Shown here one piece after another: positions 55,522 through 64,000 of a DNA stretch of 64,000 bases. The DNA is from Viridothelium virens. Lineage: Eukaryota > Ascomycota > Dothideomycetes > Trypetheliales > Trypetheliaceae. Each line of letters starts with the position of its first letter. Positions within the stretch are counted from its first letter, which is position 1. The notes under the pieces are model-generated. The model was not told the origin of the DNA. It worked only from the letters and a program-made list of their open reading frames with translations, and did not search any database. Made by a program: the position numbers and the translations under genes. The stretch is from assembly GCA_010094025.1 (NCBI GenBank), contig ML991783.1, forward strand, positions 186,001 to 250,000, in the 5' to 3' direction.

Positions 55522-56803
55522 ATGACACGGGTTTTGCTTACAGGTGGAAGCGGCTTCATCGCTGCTCATGTGCTCGATACGCTTCTGGAACATGGGTATG
55601 GCTTGGAGTCGCACTCTATTGCGAGTCCACACATTGATACTTTGTACAGTTATAGCGTAGTAACGACGGTGAGAACCCAAGAGAAGGCCGATCGCATCAA
55701 GCAAGCACACCCGAACGTCTCAAAGGATAAGCTTGACTTTGCAATTGTGAAAGACATTGGGCAAGAGGGGGCATTCGAGAAGGCTGTTGTCAGCGATCCG
55801 CCCTTTGAGGCGGTCATTCACACGGCATCTGTATGCAGATACCTTGACTGCGATGGCAGACGTCGAACTGACATTTTCGATAGCCTTTCCATTTTAATGT
55901 TGAAGATGCGCAGAAGGTATTTGGGTCCCTGTGATGGAAAAGGCCTTCTGAATGTTCACAGTGCGAAGGACATGTACGATCCCGCGATTATTGGAACGAC
56001 AGATATTCTGAAATCGATCAAGAAGAGCGCCCCATCTGTTAAACGCGTCGTAAGTCTCATGGACATGCGCACGAAGCTTCAGATCCGCTAACATCTGTAG
56101 GTGATCACGTCGAGCTTTGCCGCTATCATTAATGTAGGAGACCCATTGGCGCTCCATAAGATACTTTGCTGATCTTCGAAAGCCTAGTAAAGGCACATGG
56201 CCTGAGCACACATATTCCGAAGCTGATTGGAACCCCCTAACACTTGAGGAGGGCAAGGCAAACCCAGCAAACGCATATCGGGCATCCAAGACATTTGCGG
56301 AAAAGGCGGCATGGGAATTTTTGGAAAAGGAAAGCCCAAATTTCACCGTCGCAACAATGAACCCACCACTAGTCCTTGGGCCCATTGTCCATTACCTGAA
56401 CTCTCTATCTGGCCTCAACACATCCAATGAACGAGTCCGGGATATGATCCAAGGCAAGTTCAAGAGCGAAATCTCTCCAACCGGCACCTTTATCTGGATC
56501 GATGTTCGAGATCTAGCTCTGAGCCATGTAAAGGCTATCGAAGTTCCAAGTGCTGCGAATAAGCGCTTCTTCGTTACAGCAGGTTACTTCACAAACAAGC
56601 AAATCGGGGAGATTTTGCGCAAGCACTTCCCCGAGTTTGCCTCGCAGTTACCCGCAGATTCTACACCAGGGGGTGATTTCCCTTCAGAGGGCGTATATAA
56701 AATTGACAACAGTCGTGCGAAGGACTTATTGGGAGTTCAGTTCAGGACGTTGGAAGAGTCTATTGTGGACACAGCAAAGAGTTTGAAGGCAGTCGGCGTC
56801 TAG
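55522..56803 (+). CDS. NAD(P)-dependent reductase of the extended SDR family (DFR/GRE2-like)
   Basis: Reduces an aldehyde or ketone with NADPH, as in dihydroflavonol-4-reductase and yeast Gre2 relatives. Six exons: 55522-55595, 55650-55830, 55884-55916, 55969-56049, 56101-56133 and 56183-56803, phases agreeing, 340 residues. The nucleotide motif TGGSGFIAAH is at residues 7-16. VIHTAS-PFHF, RVVVITSSFAAI and the active-site AYRASKTFAEKAAW (catalytic Tyr and Lys of YxxxK) follow in order. The C-terminal FIWIDVRDLALSHVKAIE and DNSRAKDLLG are family hallmarks. Two internal exons are only 33 bases each. The physiological substrate is unknown. Confidence 0.88.
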
Positions 56804-57356
56804 GGATGAGGTTAAATAGGCGCGCACGTAGCTATATCTAGACAGCATAGAGACTTGTTAGCATTCAGCTCTGTCTCCAAGAAAAGCGAAGAGGTGATGA
56901 GCCAATGAAGGTGGTCTCTCAGAGTGTTGAGCTTGAACTTTGATACGTCATGGGTATTCAGAAGTTATCGTTTAGATTTGGAAACATCATAGTGAGTGGA
57001 GGTGTAGGGCTTGAGGCTGAGTACATACATTTTGATTCGGTTGGCAGATCGCTAGACATACAGTAAGATGTAGGGAAGGAAATGCGAGGACACCACGACG
57101 TCGCCTTTATGTAGTTTTTTGTGCAAGGGTGGCACTGGTGGCTGTAATTATTCTGAGGTTGCCGGGCCACATCGGACAAGGTCCGCCGAATCTGCCCCGC
57201 CGCTCCGCTGTGTTGTTCTTGCGATTGTCAGTCATCTCACAGGTACAATCTGGATTGCCCCTCAGTCCTTCGTCATTCTAATTTCAGTCATCCGCTCAAA
57301 AAAGCGCGGGACTTTGAGACAATTTCTAAATCCCATACAACTCTCGTGATCTCGAC
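56804..57356. other. Intergenic
   Basis: 553 bases; the 3' part is the promoter side of the NTF2-like gene. Nothing else recognised. Confidence 0.45.
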
Positions 57357-58164
57357 ATGGCAGCTCAACCAGACGAAAGAGGAAGTCAGACGAATGAGAT
57401 CAGTGAACGCAGTAAGACGATCCCCATCAAATGTGCATACGAACTTGCTCAAGACATCTTACTGACGCGACTGCGCGCTAGATCAGAAACAAGCTCAAGC
57501 AATCGCAGGTAGATCCTACTGCAAAAGCGTACAACCCAATTACTATTATCAGTTGGCGCTGACTCTGGCCAACTCGGTCAAACAGAGCAGTTCGTTGAGT
57601 TCTATTACCGGAGCTTTGACCAGAAGGCTTGGGATGAGCTCGGCGCCTACTATGTATGTACTGACCTGTGAGACTGCCGTCCCGAGACTAGGAGCTTACG
57701 ACCTCGCAGCAACTTGGCTCGTGGTACACTTGGCAAGGCGATGCAGTAGAGAACACCAAGGAATCTCCTACAGCAATTCTGGATAAGCTCAAGGTACGTC
57801 CAATTCCGTCTCCTTCAGAACGCTGGTAGACGCTAATATCTTTTCACGAACCAAAGACCCTCCCATTCGAAAAGATCACACACGCCCTCGTTTCCAATCC
57901 GACCGAGGATTGGAGAGATGCTATACGCGCTCAGCCAGTTGCAAACTCGGGTGCGATAGCAGTGGCAGTTATGGGAAGATTTTCGGTACGAAATTTGGAC
58001 ATTTCAAGAAAGACTAGAAAAGAGAAACTGGGAACTGACAACGGAATGCATAGGTCGATCAAGAGGGGAACCAACTGCCCTTCACCCAGACATTTCTTCT
58101 TATGCCGATTCCTCAAGGAGGCTATTACATCCAAAGTGACTTCTTCCGGATCATGCTTGTGTGA
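57357..58164 (+). CDS. NTF2-domain protein, p15/Nxt1-like mRNA export factor
   Basis: Probably the small partner of the Mex67/TAP mRNA export receptor at the nuclear pore, or another NTF2-fold adaptor. Six exons: 57357-57411, 57482-57508, 57553-57653, 57710-57793, 57857-57985 and 58054-58164, phases agreeing, 168 residues. The second exon is 27 bases. The NTF2 fold is clear: TEQFVEFYYRSFDQKAWDELGAYY, SWYTWQGDAV, TAILDKLKTLPFEKITHALVS, SGAIAVAVMGRFS, and LPFTQTFLLMPIPQGGYYIQSDFFRIML at the C-terminus. The N-terminal 30 residues are polar and lie outside the fold. Nxt1 relatives are shorter, so a more general NTF2-like role is possible. Confidence 0.82.
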
Positions 58165-58721
58165 GTCGTGTGGATGGATAGGGTTAGACACGTGCATCAC
58201 TTGAGGCATTCGTTGCAAACGTGGATATATCAGCTCGTCAGATCATTCAGCAGCAAGCTCCTTCGAGCATTTCTCTAAATCTAGAGGTTGTCTCCGACAT
58301 CCAGGTGTATAGGAACATCGAGCATCGAATGCTTCGTCTCTAGAAGATACCATGGACCAATGAATTTTTTAGCTATGAGCCTCATGAAAGCCTCAACTCC
58401 AAATCTGGAAGAATGGCCCCTCCCATCCTCTATTTCGGAATATTTTCATGAGTGAGCTTCCCGCTTGCGGGTCAGACTGGTATTACTTGCAGGGAAAGAG
58501 ATCGTCCAATTGGTAGATGCATGATTGCTTTCTCCTGCGGCGTGATAATTTTATGCGGCCCCCGTGCCTCGTCCAAGGCGTTAGGCCGCTGCCCATACCA
58601 CCTACACATTCCCTAGATGAACTGAAAGTATCGTTCCAATGTTTCCTTCTTTCCTTTTCTTCTAGTTCAATCTTCCCGAAGGGCCGGGATCCTTCGTCTC
58701 ATCGCACAAAGTTCCTCAGAC
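58165..58721. other. Intergenic
   Basis: About 560 bases with no supported gene. Confidence 0.4.
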
Positions 58722-59276
58722 ATGCCTATGCTCTGGATTGGCTCAGTCGGAGATATCACTGCGGTTGCAAACCTGGCTATGGATTTGGCCAATTTGCTAC
58801 ACGACAGCAGGAGCTCGGCAAGCGAGTATCAAGGTTAGCGATGCCGTCAAACAAGTGAAAGCTTGGCAGACATTTTAGAAGACCATAAGAAACAAGTTGA
58901 GAGATTTGACGGGGTTCTTGAATAAGGTGGAAGCGAATATAAGTTGAAAGCCACGTATTACAAGATCCAGTGGAGGATATCTCAGAAGGAATTCGTAGCC
59001 GGATTCGCACAGCGCCTACAAATCCGCATTCAAGCCGTCAACTTGTTGACGACAATCCTGCAGCTCGCGAAGGTCGACATTAGCGATGAAATACTCCATG
59101 CACGTCTCGAGGAAACTGGAGGTTTTGGGATTATGTGTGGGTTCACAGCTGCGTTACACCTAACACTGAAGGCTTCAGTCGATTCCAACAAAGTACCTAA
59201 TAATAGCGGAGTATTCTCGCGGAAAAAAGCAACTTCACACAAATTCCATTTCTGGACTAGCTCCGGACCGTTCTAG
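58722..59276 (+). pseudogene. Broken NLR-type N-terminal-domain gene
   Basis: From 58722 the frame reads MPMLWIGSVGDITAVANLAM then DLANLLHDSRSSASEYQ, the typical opening of a fungal helical N-terminal domain found on STAND/NLR-like and ubiquitin-like-fold proteins. It stops within 40 codons. Downstream pieces continue the pattern in other frames: KTIRNKLRDLTGFLNKVE after another stop, then YYKIQWRISQKEFVAGFAQRL and IQAVNLLTTILQLA, which match the conserved W..IQW...K.....F...L......I..L segment. At least two breaks are needed to read it as one protein. It lies just upstream of the HET-domain gene in the same direction. Confidence 0.5.
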
Positions 59277-59410
59277 ACTGTAACCCATTCTCCTTTCACT
59301 CTGAACTCTTCAACTGTCATCCAATCAACGTCGCAATCTTTTAAATGAGACCAAACACCGTGGAGATCAACTTATGACTAGCAGCTTCTCGAACGCCATG
59401 AGCCGCAAAA

Positions 59411-62014
59411 ATGCTAGCGACGCTGAGCTCGAGAGTAAAAAGGGAAGGTGCGGGAGGGAAACTCAACAAGTGGCCAAGCTCCACGGTTGCACGATTGCAC
59501 AGCTTGTTGCATCCGGTCACAGTTGATCGAGGAGACTCTGGCCCGGCTTTCCAGGGTGCATCGAGAAACAACGAGGCTGGCGCACTCGTATTCTCGGACA
59601 CGATCACAAATAAAGAATCTGACGCTGAACGTCGAGACATTGCCCTCACTCTCATAGATGTGGTAACAGACATGGAAGGCTACACAGATCAAATGGACGC
59701 CTTTCTCTCCAGCCTAGCTCGTCTGCAGCCATCATGCTTATCTTCCGACTCAACAGATATTACACAAAATGCTATGGACATTCTTGGTCGAATGCCTCAA
59801 GTACCTCAACAGGTATCTCGCATGCCCTCACTGGAAGGCCATGAGTATCTTGGGGCTCAAGCAGGCAAGTTGCGTCGGATCAGTCTGGATCGTGAAGTGC
59901 CCAAAAGACACGGCAATATCAGCGACAAGGCATACATGAAAGAAAAGCACTTCAACCAATGGTGCGAAATGGATAGCCTGGTATGGCGAACTCTGGTAAA
60001 AGACTGGCCCATTGACTCAAATACTTTGAAGATACTTCTCTGGGTCGCCTCGACTGCTGGGCGACCTGATCATTCAGTTGCAAACCGAGTACATGCATAT
60101 ATAACGTTTCTATCACAATTATTCGAGTCGGTCTCGCATAAGAGATCTAACCATCAACCGCCGGCAAATTCAGAGAGACACGCCAAGTCGGAGAAGTTGA
60201 GATGGGAAATCGCAAGTATATGGAAATTGTACCTTTCTATCTGCTGGCAACGTGCAACCATGCTCCTTTTCTATTATACACTACGTACAATCTACGAAAA
60301 GGGATGGTCCTCGGAACGTGCGGCGCTCCTGAATGTACGCATTCCTTTCCCTCCCGTCGACGCACTTATATTCAAGCAACCGAAATACATGTGTAGTCAA
60401 GCAGTAGCACTCCTACGTAGAAGTAAGGCAGCTCCAGCTCTGGACTTCCGCAAGCTCTTCGAAAGCTACGAAATGATCTTTCGTCACAGGTCCGCCCGAT
60501 GTCATCCGTCATATCCAGATTATCAGTGTGATTCGTCCGACCCAATGAGCTGTAAACGATATCATGGCCAATCGGACACCCCGAACCAGTCCTGTCACGA
60601 CCAATCGTGTAAGAGAAGAATATGCCGGCAGGTAATTTGGGACGAATCAAGCTTTGATGCTATTGAAGGATGTTCTCGAGCCGTGGATATCTCCAGAACT
60701 CGACTTTCGCCAACTTCTCGCTTGATCTATAAAGCTGTAGATCACACCTCCCTAGCGATTTCCCATGTGTGGAGCCATGGCCGAGGGGGACGCCCTGAAA
60801 CCGGCATCAATAGCTGTCTGCACAGAGCTTTCGTTGATGTCGCACGAAGATATCACTGTTCATCCTATTGGATTGATACTTGTTGTATTCCCACCGATGG
60901 CCCGCACAGAATGGAAGCAATCCGCGGTATTAACGCAGTCTTTTCAGGAAGTCGTATAGTTCTAATTTGCGACAAGGATATTATGTGCGTTGATTTGAAG
61001 AAGAAGGAGTGGGCCCAAGGCTTATTAGCAACACTCGTTGTTGCAGATTGGAATGTTCGTGGCTGGACTCTTCTCGAAGGTCTGCGAGGCAGATCAAACG
61101 TACACCTCCTTTGTGCGAACAATGAACTGGTGTCTCTCAAGAGGCTATTTGACACCATCTTTAGCTCCGGTGGACTTGATATGATAATGTTCCTGGCTGG
61201 TGTTCAGCACCTTCTTCCAGGAGTATCACTTAGCTATGAGGAATCCGGGTTCTTACTAGGAAGACGAGTTGCTTCGCGACCCGGAGACGAGCTAATCATA
61301 TGGGGTCTGATATCCCAGGACGCCGCAACTCAATCTGGTGCTGATACCGTGCGAGGCGTGAAAAGGGTACGGACCGGCTTTCTAGTCTCGAGATTGCCTA
61401 GAGTCAACGCAAAAGGGCTACATTGGGCGCCCGCAGCTGCTCATATGCGATACGACTTTTCTGCCTCGGATATAGATCGCCGAATCAGTGAATGGACTGA
61501 AGAGACGGAAGGAGCTTTTTTCGCTACGCCTCCCTTGAGTAGTCCTCATACAGAACATGATTTCTCTGGCTCAGATGGTGAGGGTAGCGACTGGGGCGAG
61601 CAAACTGAAGCAGGCCTTCAAGCAACATGGCTGGTTCATCACATCGACAAACGAAGAGTGAGACTAGCAAAAGATAAGCACGAACCTACGTTCGAAAATT
61701 TCTATGCACCAGTGGAAGTTGCCGACGCTCACCTCCATCTTCGCTTCTTTAGAGGAGGAGCTCAAGTCCCAGCTATAGACGAGTATGAGCATCTCGCGCT
61801 GCTGCACCCGAAAAGAGAGAATGCAGATGATCCATACGATGGCATCGAATCGCAGGACTGGTGCCGACCACTCGTACTCTGCGGCTCTGCAGATCGCAAC
61901 GTATGGCGTTGGATCCGCGCGTTTCCCTGCGGGTATCTGGGCTCGGGGGCGCGGGATTCAGGCGAAACTTTATGTCTCGATCATTTCAGCCCAGAGAAGA
62001 TTATACTAGACTGA
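59411..62014 (+). CDS. HET-domain (heterokaryon incompatibility-type) protein
   Basis: An intronless 867-residue frame. From about residue 446 the HET core is visible: SLAISHVWSHGRGG, then YWIDTCCIPTDGPHRMEAIRGIN, a VLICDKDI strand and RGWTLLEGLRG. HET domains (a TIR-related fold) trigger cell death or growth arrest in fungal allorecognition. The N-terminal 440 residues carry no recognised domain but contain a helical region (TDQMDAFLSSLARLQPS) and a Cys/His-rich stretch (CHPSYPDYQCD, CKRYHGQ, CHDQSCKRRICRQV), possibly metal-binding. The C-terminus has an acidic SDGEGSDWGEQTE segment. The first Met at 59411 is chosen because no supported upstream exon was found. The partner gene is unknown. 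Confidence 0.8.
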   Translation: MLATLSSRVKREGAGGKLNKWPSSTVARLHSLLHPVTVDRGDSGPAFQGASRNNEAGALVFSDTITNKESDAERRDIALTLIDVVTDMEGYTDQMDAFLSSLARLQPSCLSSDSTDITQNAMDILGRMPQVPQQVSRMPSLEGHEYLGAQAGKLRRISLDREVPKRHGNISDKAYMKEKHFNQWCEMDSLVWRTLVKDWPIDSNTLKILLWVASTAGRPDHSVANRVHAYITFLSQLFESVSHKRSNHQPPANSERHAKSEKLRWEIASIWKLYLSICWQRATMLLFYYTLRTIYEKGWSSERAALLNVRIPFPPVDALIFKQPKYMCSQAVALLRRSKAAPALDFRKLFESYEMIFRHRSARCHPSYPDYQCDSSDPMSCKRYHGQSDTPNQSCHDQSCKRRICRQVIWDESSFDAIEGCSRAVDISRTRLSPTSRLIYKAVDHTSLAISHVWSHGRGGRPETGINSCLHRAFVDVARRYHCSSYWIDTCCIPTDGPHRMEAIRGINAVFSGSRIVLICDKDIMCVDLKKKEWAQGLLATLVVADWNVRGWTLLEGLRGRSNVHLLCANNELVSLKRLFDTIFSSGGLDMIMFLAGVQHLLPGVSLSYEESGFLLGRRVASRPGDELIIWGLISQDAATQSGADTVRGVKRVRTGFLVSRLPRVNAKGLHWAPAAAHMRYDFSASDIDRRISEWTEETEGAFFATPPLSSPHTEHDFSGSDGEGSDWGEQTEAGLQATWLVHHIDKRRVRLAKDKHEPTFENFYAPVEVADAHLHLRFFRGGAQVPAIDEYEHLALLHPKRENADDPYDGIESQDWCRPLVLCGSADRNVWRWIRAFPCGYLGSGARDSGETLCLDHFSPEKIILD

Positions 62015-62329
62015 AGGGAAGTGATCGAGGAGACGAAGCTTTCCCCCTTCGTTTTCCTCGTCCGGCAGGATTGGCGATCGATTCCCCCACCGATACCTCT
62101 AAAGTAGAACGGCTAATGTCTGGAGATCGTCAAAACGGCGGAACACCATGAGGTTGGTATCGAACGAAATAAAGCCCGGATAGCCTATGTGCTTCCCTCT
62201 GGAACAGCAAGATATCCTTGTCCACTTGGCTGATATCTCGACTTACCATGGTTTCCGATGCCTCGTCCCAGGAGTCGTGTCCACCTGCAGTTTCCTCGTC
62301 TACAGTACCTGAGTGCAAGTACATTGACG

Positions 62330-63057
62330 TTCCATGCAAGAACATGCTGCTGAGATGAACAGTGCCTGCAGCAGCGACCATCTTCGAAGAGCATCTTGTA
62401 GAGCCATTCGAGCCAAGTGTGAAGAATGTAAAATATTACAATTCCTTCGTGTCAAGTACGTGCATCGACCTGGTCCATCAGTTCTCCAAGACCATTGCTT
62501 TGACCGTACTTTAGCTGGAAGAGGGTTTGTTAGGAATCCATCGGAGCAACTGGCAGGATCTGAAGTTTGCGGTAGTGACAACGTGGTCTGGGTCGCCGCG
62601 TTTCATCAACTTCACTGCGTGGTATGCGCTTCCTCCGTCCGCTCTACCCCATCTCCTTCCCAGAATATTCTTCATCTATAGTATCATTTCTGTTCACCAT
62701 CATAGCAATGTATGGAGATATGTCTGATCTTAGCTTACAGTTTTTCTGATCCGCGCTTTGGCTGCATTACTACCGTGCGGTGACCATACCGGTCTTGGGT
62801 CCGAGCAATGAGAACATGCGGACTTTCCAGCACTGTATCGATTATCTCAGGTAGCCGATGATATGTGCTAATGATGCGACGTTGGAGTCAATCAATAGCA
62901 CGACTGGCGGCTCCATATGGACGGGACAGCGCGCGTGTCGAGACTTTATGGTGTTGAAGATAGGGCGGAGGAGCACAGTATTCGCGACCCCTACCAGAAT
63001 CAAATCAAAAAGAAGGACGAATGGTGAGGGCCTGATGACTCTGTATGTTTTATAAGC
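62330..63057 (+). pseudogene. UstYa-family (DUF3328) relic
   Basis: Two hallmark histidine motifs of UstYa-like oxidases, which modify fungal peptide and polyketide metabolites, lie in order on the + strand: FHQLHCV near 62608 and QHCIDYLR near 62830. A downstream conserved block, CANDATLESIN...GG...CRDF, follows. The overall length fits one member of the family. It looks broken and is treated as a fossil. No cognate precursor-peptide or other biosynthetic gene is adjacent. Confidence 0.55.
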
Positions 63058-63118
63058 CGGTCTTGAAGCCATGCCAAGTTGTCAACTTCACAGGCTTTGG
63101 AGTTGCTATACATTAACC

Positions 63119-63961
63119 TCATCTTAATTCTTCCTTGGTTCCAAATCCCATCAAATCGTTACCAGCATTCCTCGCTGAATATTCTGCATCCTCTTCCGCT
63201 CCAAAATGGCCGAACTTGAGCTCCAATCGTTTGAGACTATCCGGAACATTCTCTGCGCCTCCTCGGCAGCCCTTCTCCGCCTCCCCATCAAGCATTCTGC
63301 TCCCTCTTGTCGTACACAGTATTCGAAAGAAGCCACCATCCGAAGCAGTCACACCGTTCCTGGGTAATGCAGATAGTCCAAGACCCATAAGAGGTAAACA
63401 CAACGCAAGGACGAGAAAATACGGAATCAAGAGACGGGGAAATGAGACTGCATAGACGTTGTACACTGGGGTCTGAGTGAGGTCGTCCGTCGAGCCTGTG
63501 GAGAAGTGGAAGGCTGGGACTGTGGAGAGTGCAATATTGCCTAGCATAGCATTGAGCAGGTCTTGTGTGACTATGAAGGGATCTTTGCTGGAGCGTCCCT
63601 GGTTGGGGTCGATCACCGTTGAGAATGCGGAAAGAGTATAGAGAGGAGTGTTTTGAACCATCGTACCATCCAGTGGTCCATTTTGGATGCCATTGACGGT
63701 ACCCGAAACATCTGTAAGCCAGACTGCATCAGTGACGCTTTCACCGTTAAGTTCGTATGGCAGAGGATTTTTGGCTGAGTTCAACCCCGCTTGGTATTCT
63801 CCCGCGAGCGCAAGTCCCATGGCTTGTATGATGGCGAGTAGATTTGCATCCTTGATGAAAGATAAAACTTGATCCTTCTCCAGACCTGGGAACGCTTCTC
63901 CCTCACTGGCTCCGGCCCATTTGATTCCCGGCCGAACGTTTGTAAGGGTGACCGGCGAATC
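63119..63961 (-). CDS. C-terminal exon of a fungal transmembrane protein (cut by the window edge)
   Basis: The last exon probably begins at 63961 after an acceptor TATCGCAG and runs to a stop at 63119, giving 280 residues. Upstream exons lie outside the window or in the last 39 bases. It contains a soluble segment rich in Asn/Thr/Gly (VNGIQNGPLDGTMVQNTPLY, DPFIVTQDLLNAMLGNIALS). One clear membrane span follows near its C-terminal third (FPRLLIPYFLVLALCLPLMGLGLSAL), then a charged cytoplasmic tail of about 75 residues. The layout matches multi-span fungal hypothetical proteins with a large extracellular loop before the final helix. Function unknown. Confidence 0.65.
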   Translation of the reverse strand, partial: DSPVTLTNVRPGIKWAGASEGEAFPGLEKDQVLSFIKDANLLAIIQAMGLALAGEYQAGLNSAKNPLPYELNGESVTDAVWLTDVSGTVNGIQNGPLDGTMVQNTPLYTLSAFSTVIDPNQGRSSKDPFIVTQDLLNAMLGNIALSTVPAFHFSTGSTDDLTQTPVYNVYAVSFPRLLIPYFLVLALCLPLMGLGLSALPRNGVTASDGGFFRILCTTRGSRMLDGEAEKGCRGGAENVPDSLKRLELKFGHFGAEEDAEYSARNAGNDLMGFGTKEELR

Positions 63962-64000
63962 CTGCGATACGACTCAGGTGTATTGCGTGTTATTTGTGTA

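Overview
The window is nuclear DNA of a filamentous ascomycete (Pezizomycotina). Genes lie on both strands and are cut by short introns of about 45-160 bases with GTxxGT donors and YAG acceptors. The families are typical of moulds: fungal rhodopsin-domain membrane proteins, a HET-domain protein, bZIP, DHA2-type MFS, a Baeyer-Villiger monooxygenase and a UstYa-like relic. A secreted RNase-like protein resembling leotiomycete (powdery-mildew-type) effector families makes Leotiomycetes my best guess, at low confidence. I saw no tRNA, rRNA, CRISPR or intact mobile element.

Layout. 0-16 kb: a TBC Rab-GAP (open at the left edge), a Baeyer-Villiger monooxygenase, a Myb/coiled-coil/SAP chromatin-type protein, a bZIP factor, a single-pass membrane protein and a small two-TM protein. 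16-26 kb: a decayed ORF, then an MFS transporter, a cytochrome P450 and a very unusual peroxisomal D-amino-acid-oxidase-like protein. The last two converge with only 90 bases between them. 27-44 kb: two divergent pairs, each a rhodopsin-domain protein plus an APC amino-acid/GABA permease, arranged as mirror images around a core that holds an F-box pseudogene, a peroxiredoxin-like protein and an ATP-grasp ligase. 44-50 kb: a secreted serine carboxypeptidase, and a divergent pair of a beta-hydroxyacid dehydrogenase and a class II aldolase that looks like a sugar-acid catabolic unit. 50-64 kb: an accessory region with a fungal NLR-type N-terminus/ankyrin protein, a secreted RNase-like protein, a DFR/GRE2-type reductase, an NTF2-like protein, a broken NLR-type N-terminal gene, a HET-domain protein, a UstYa-family relic and a membrane protein cut by the right edge.

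Functionally, housekeeping genes (TBC, SAP/Myb, NTF2) are mixed with nutrient uptake and breakdown (permeases, carboxypeptidase, D-amino-acid oxidase, aldolase pair), detoxification or secondary metabolism (BVMO, MFS, P450, ATP-grasp) and self/non-self or host-interaction genes (HET, ankyrin, RNase-like). The most striking object is the oxidase at 23133-25643. A flavin-oxidase fold carries a long Asp-x-Lys tripeptide tract and a second charged insert, yet keeps its Rossmann motif, its C-terminal motif and a peroxisomal -AKL end.

Exon boundaries were placed by hand from splice consensus, frame phase and family fit. They are good hypotheses, not transcript-verified models.
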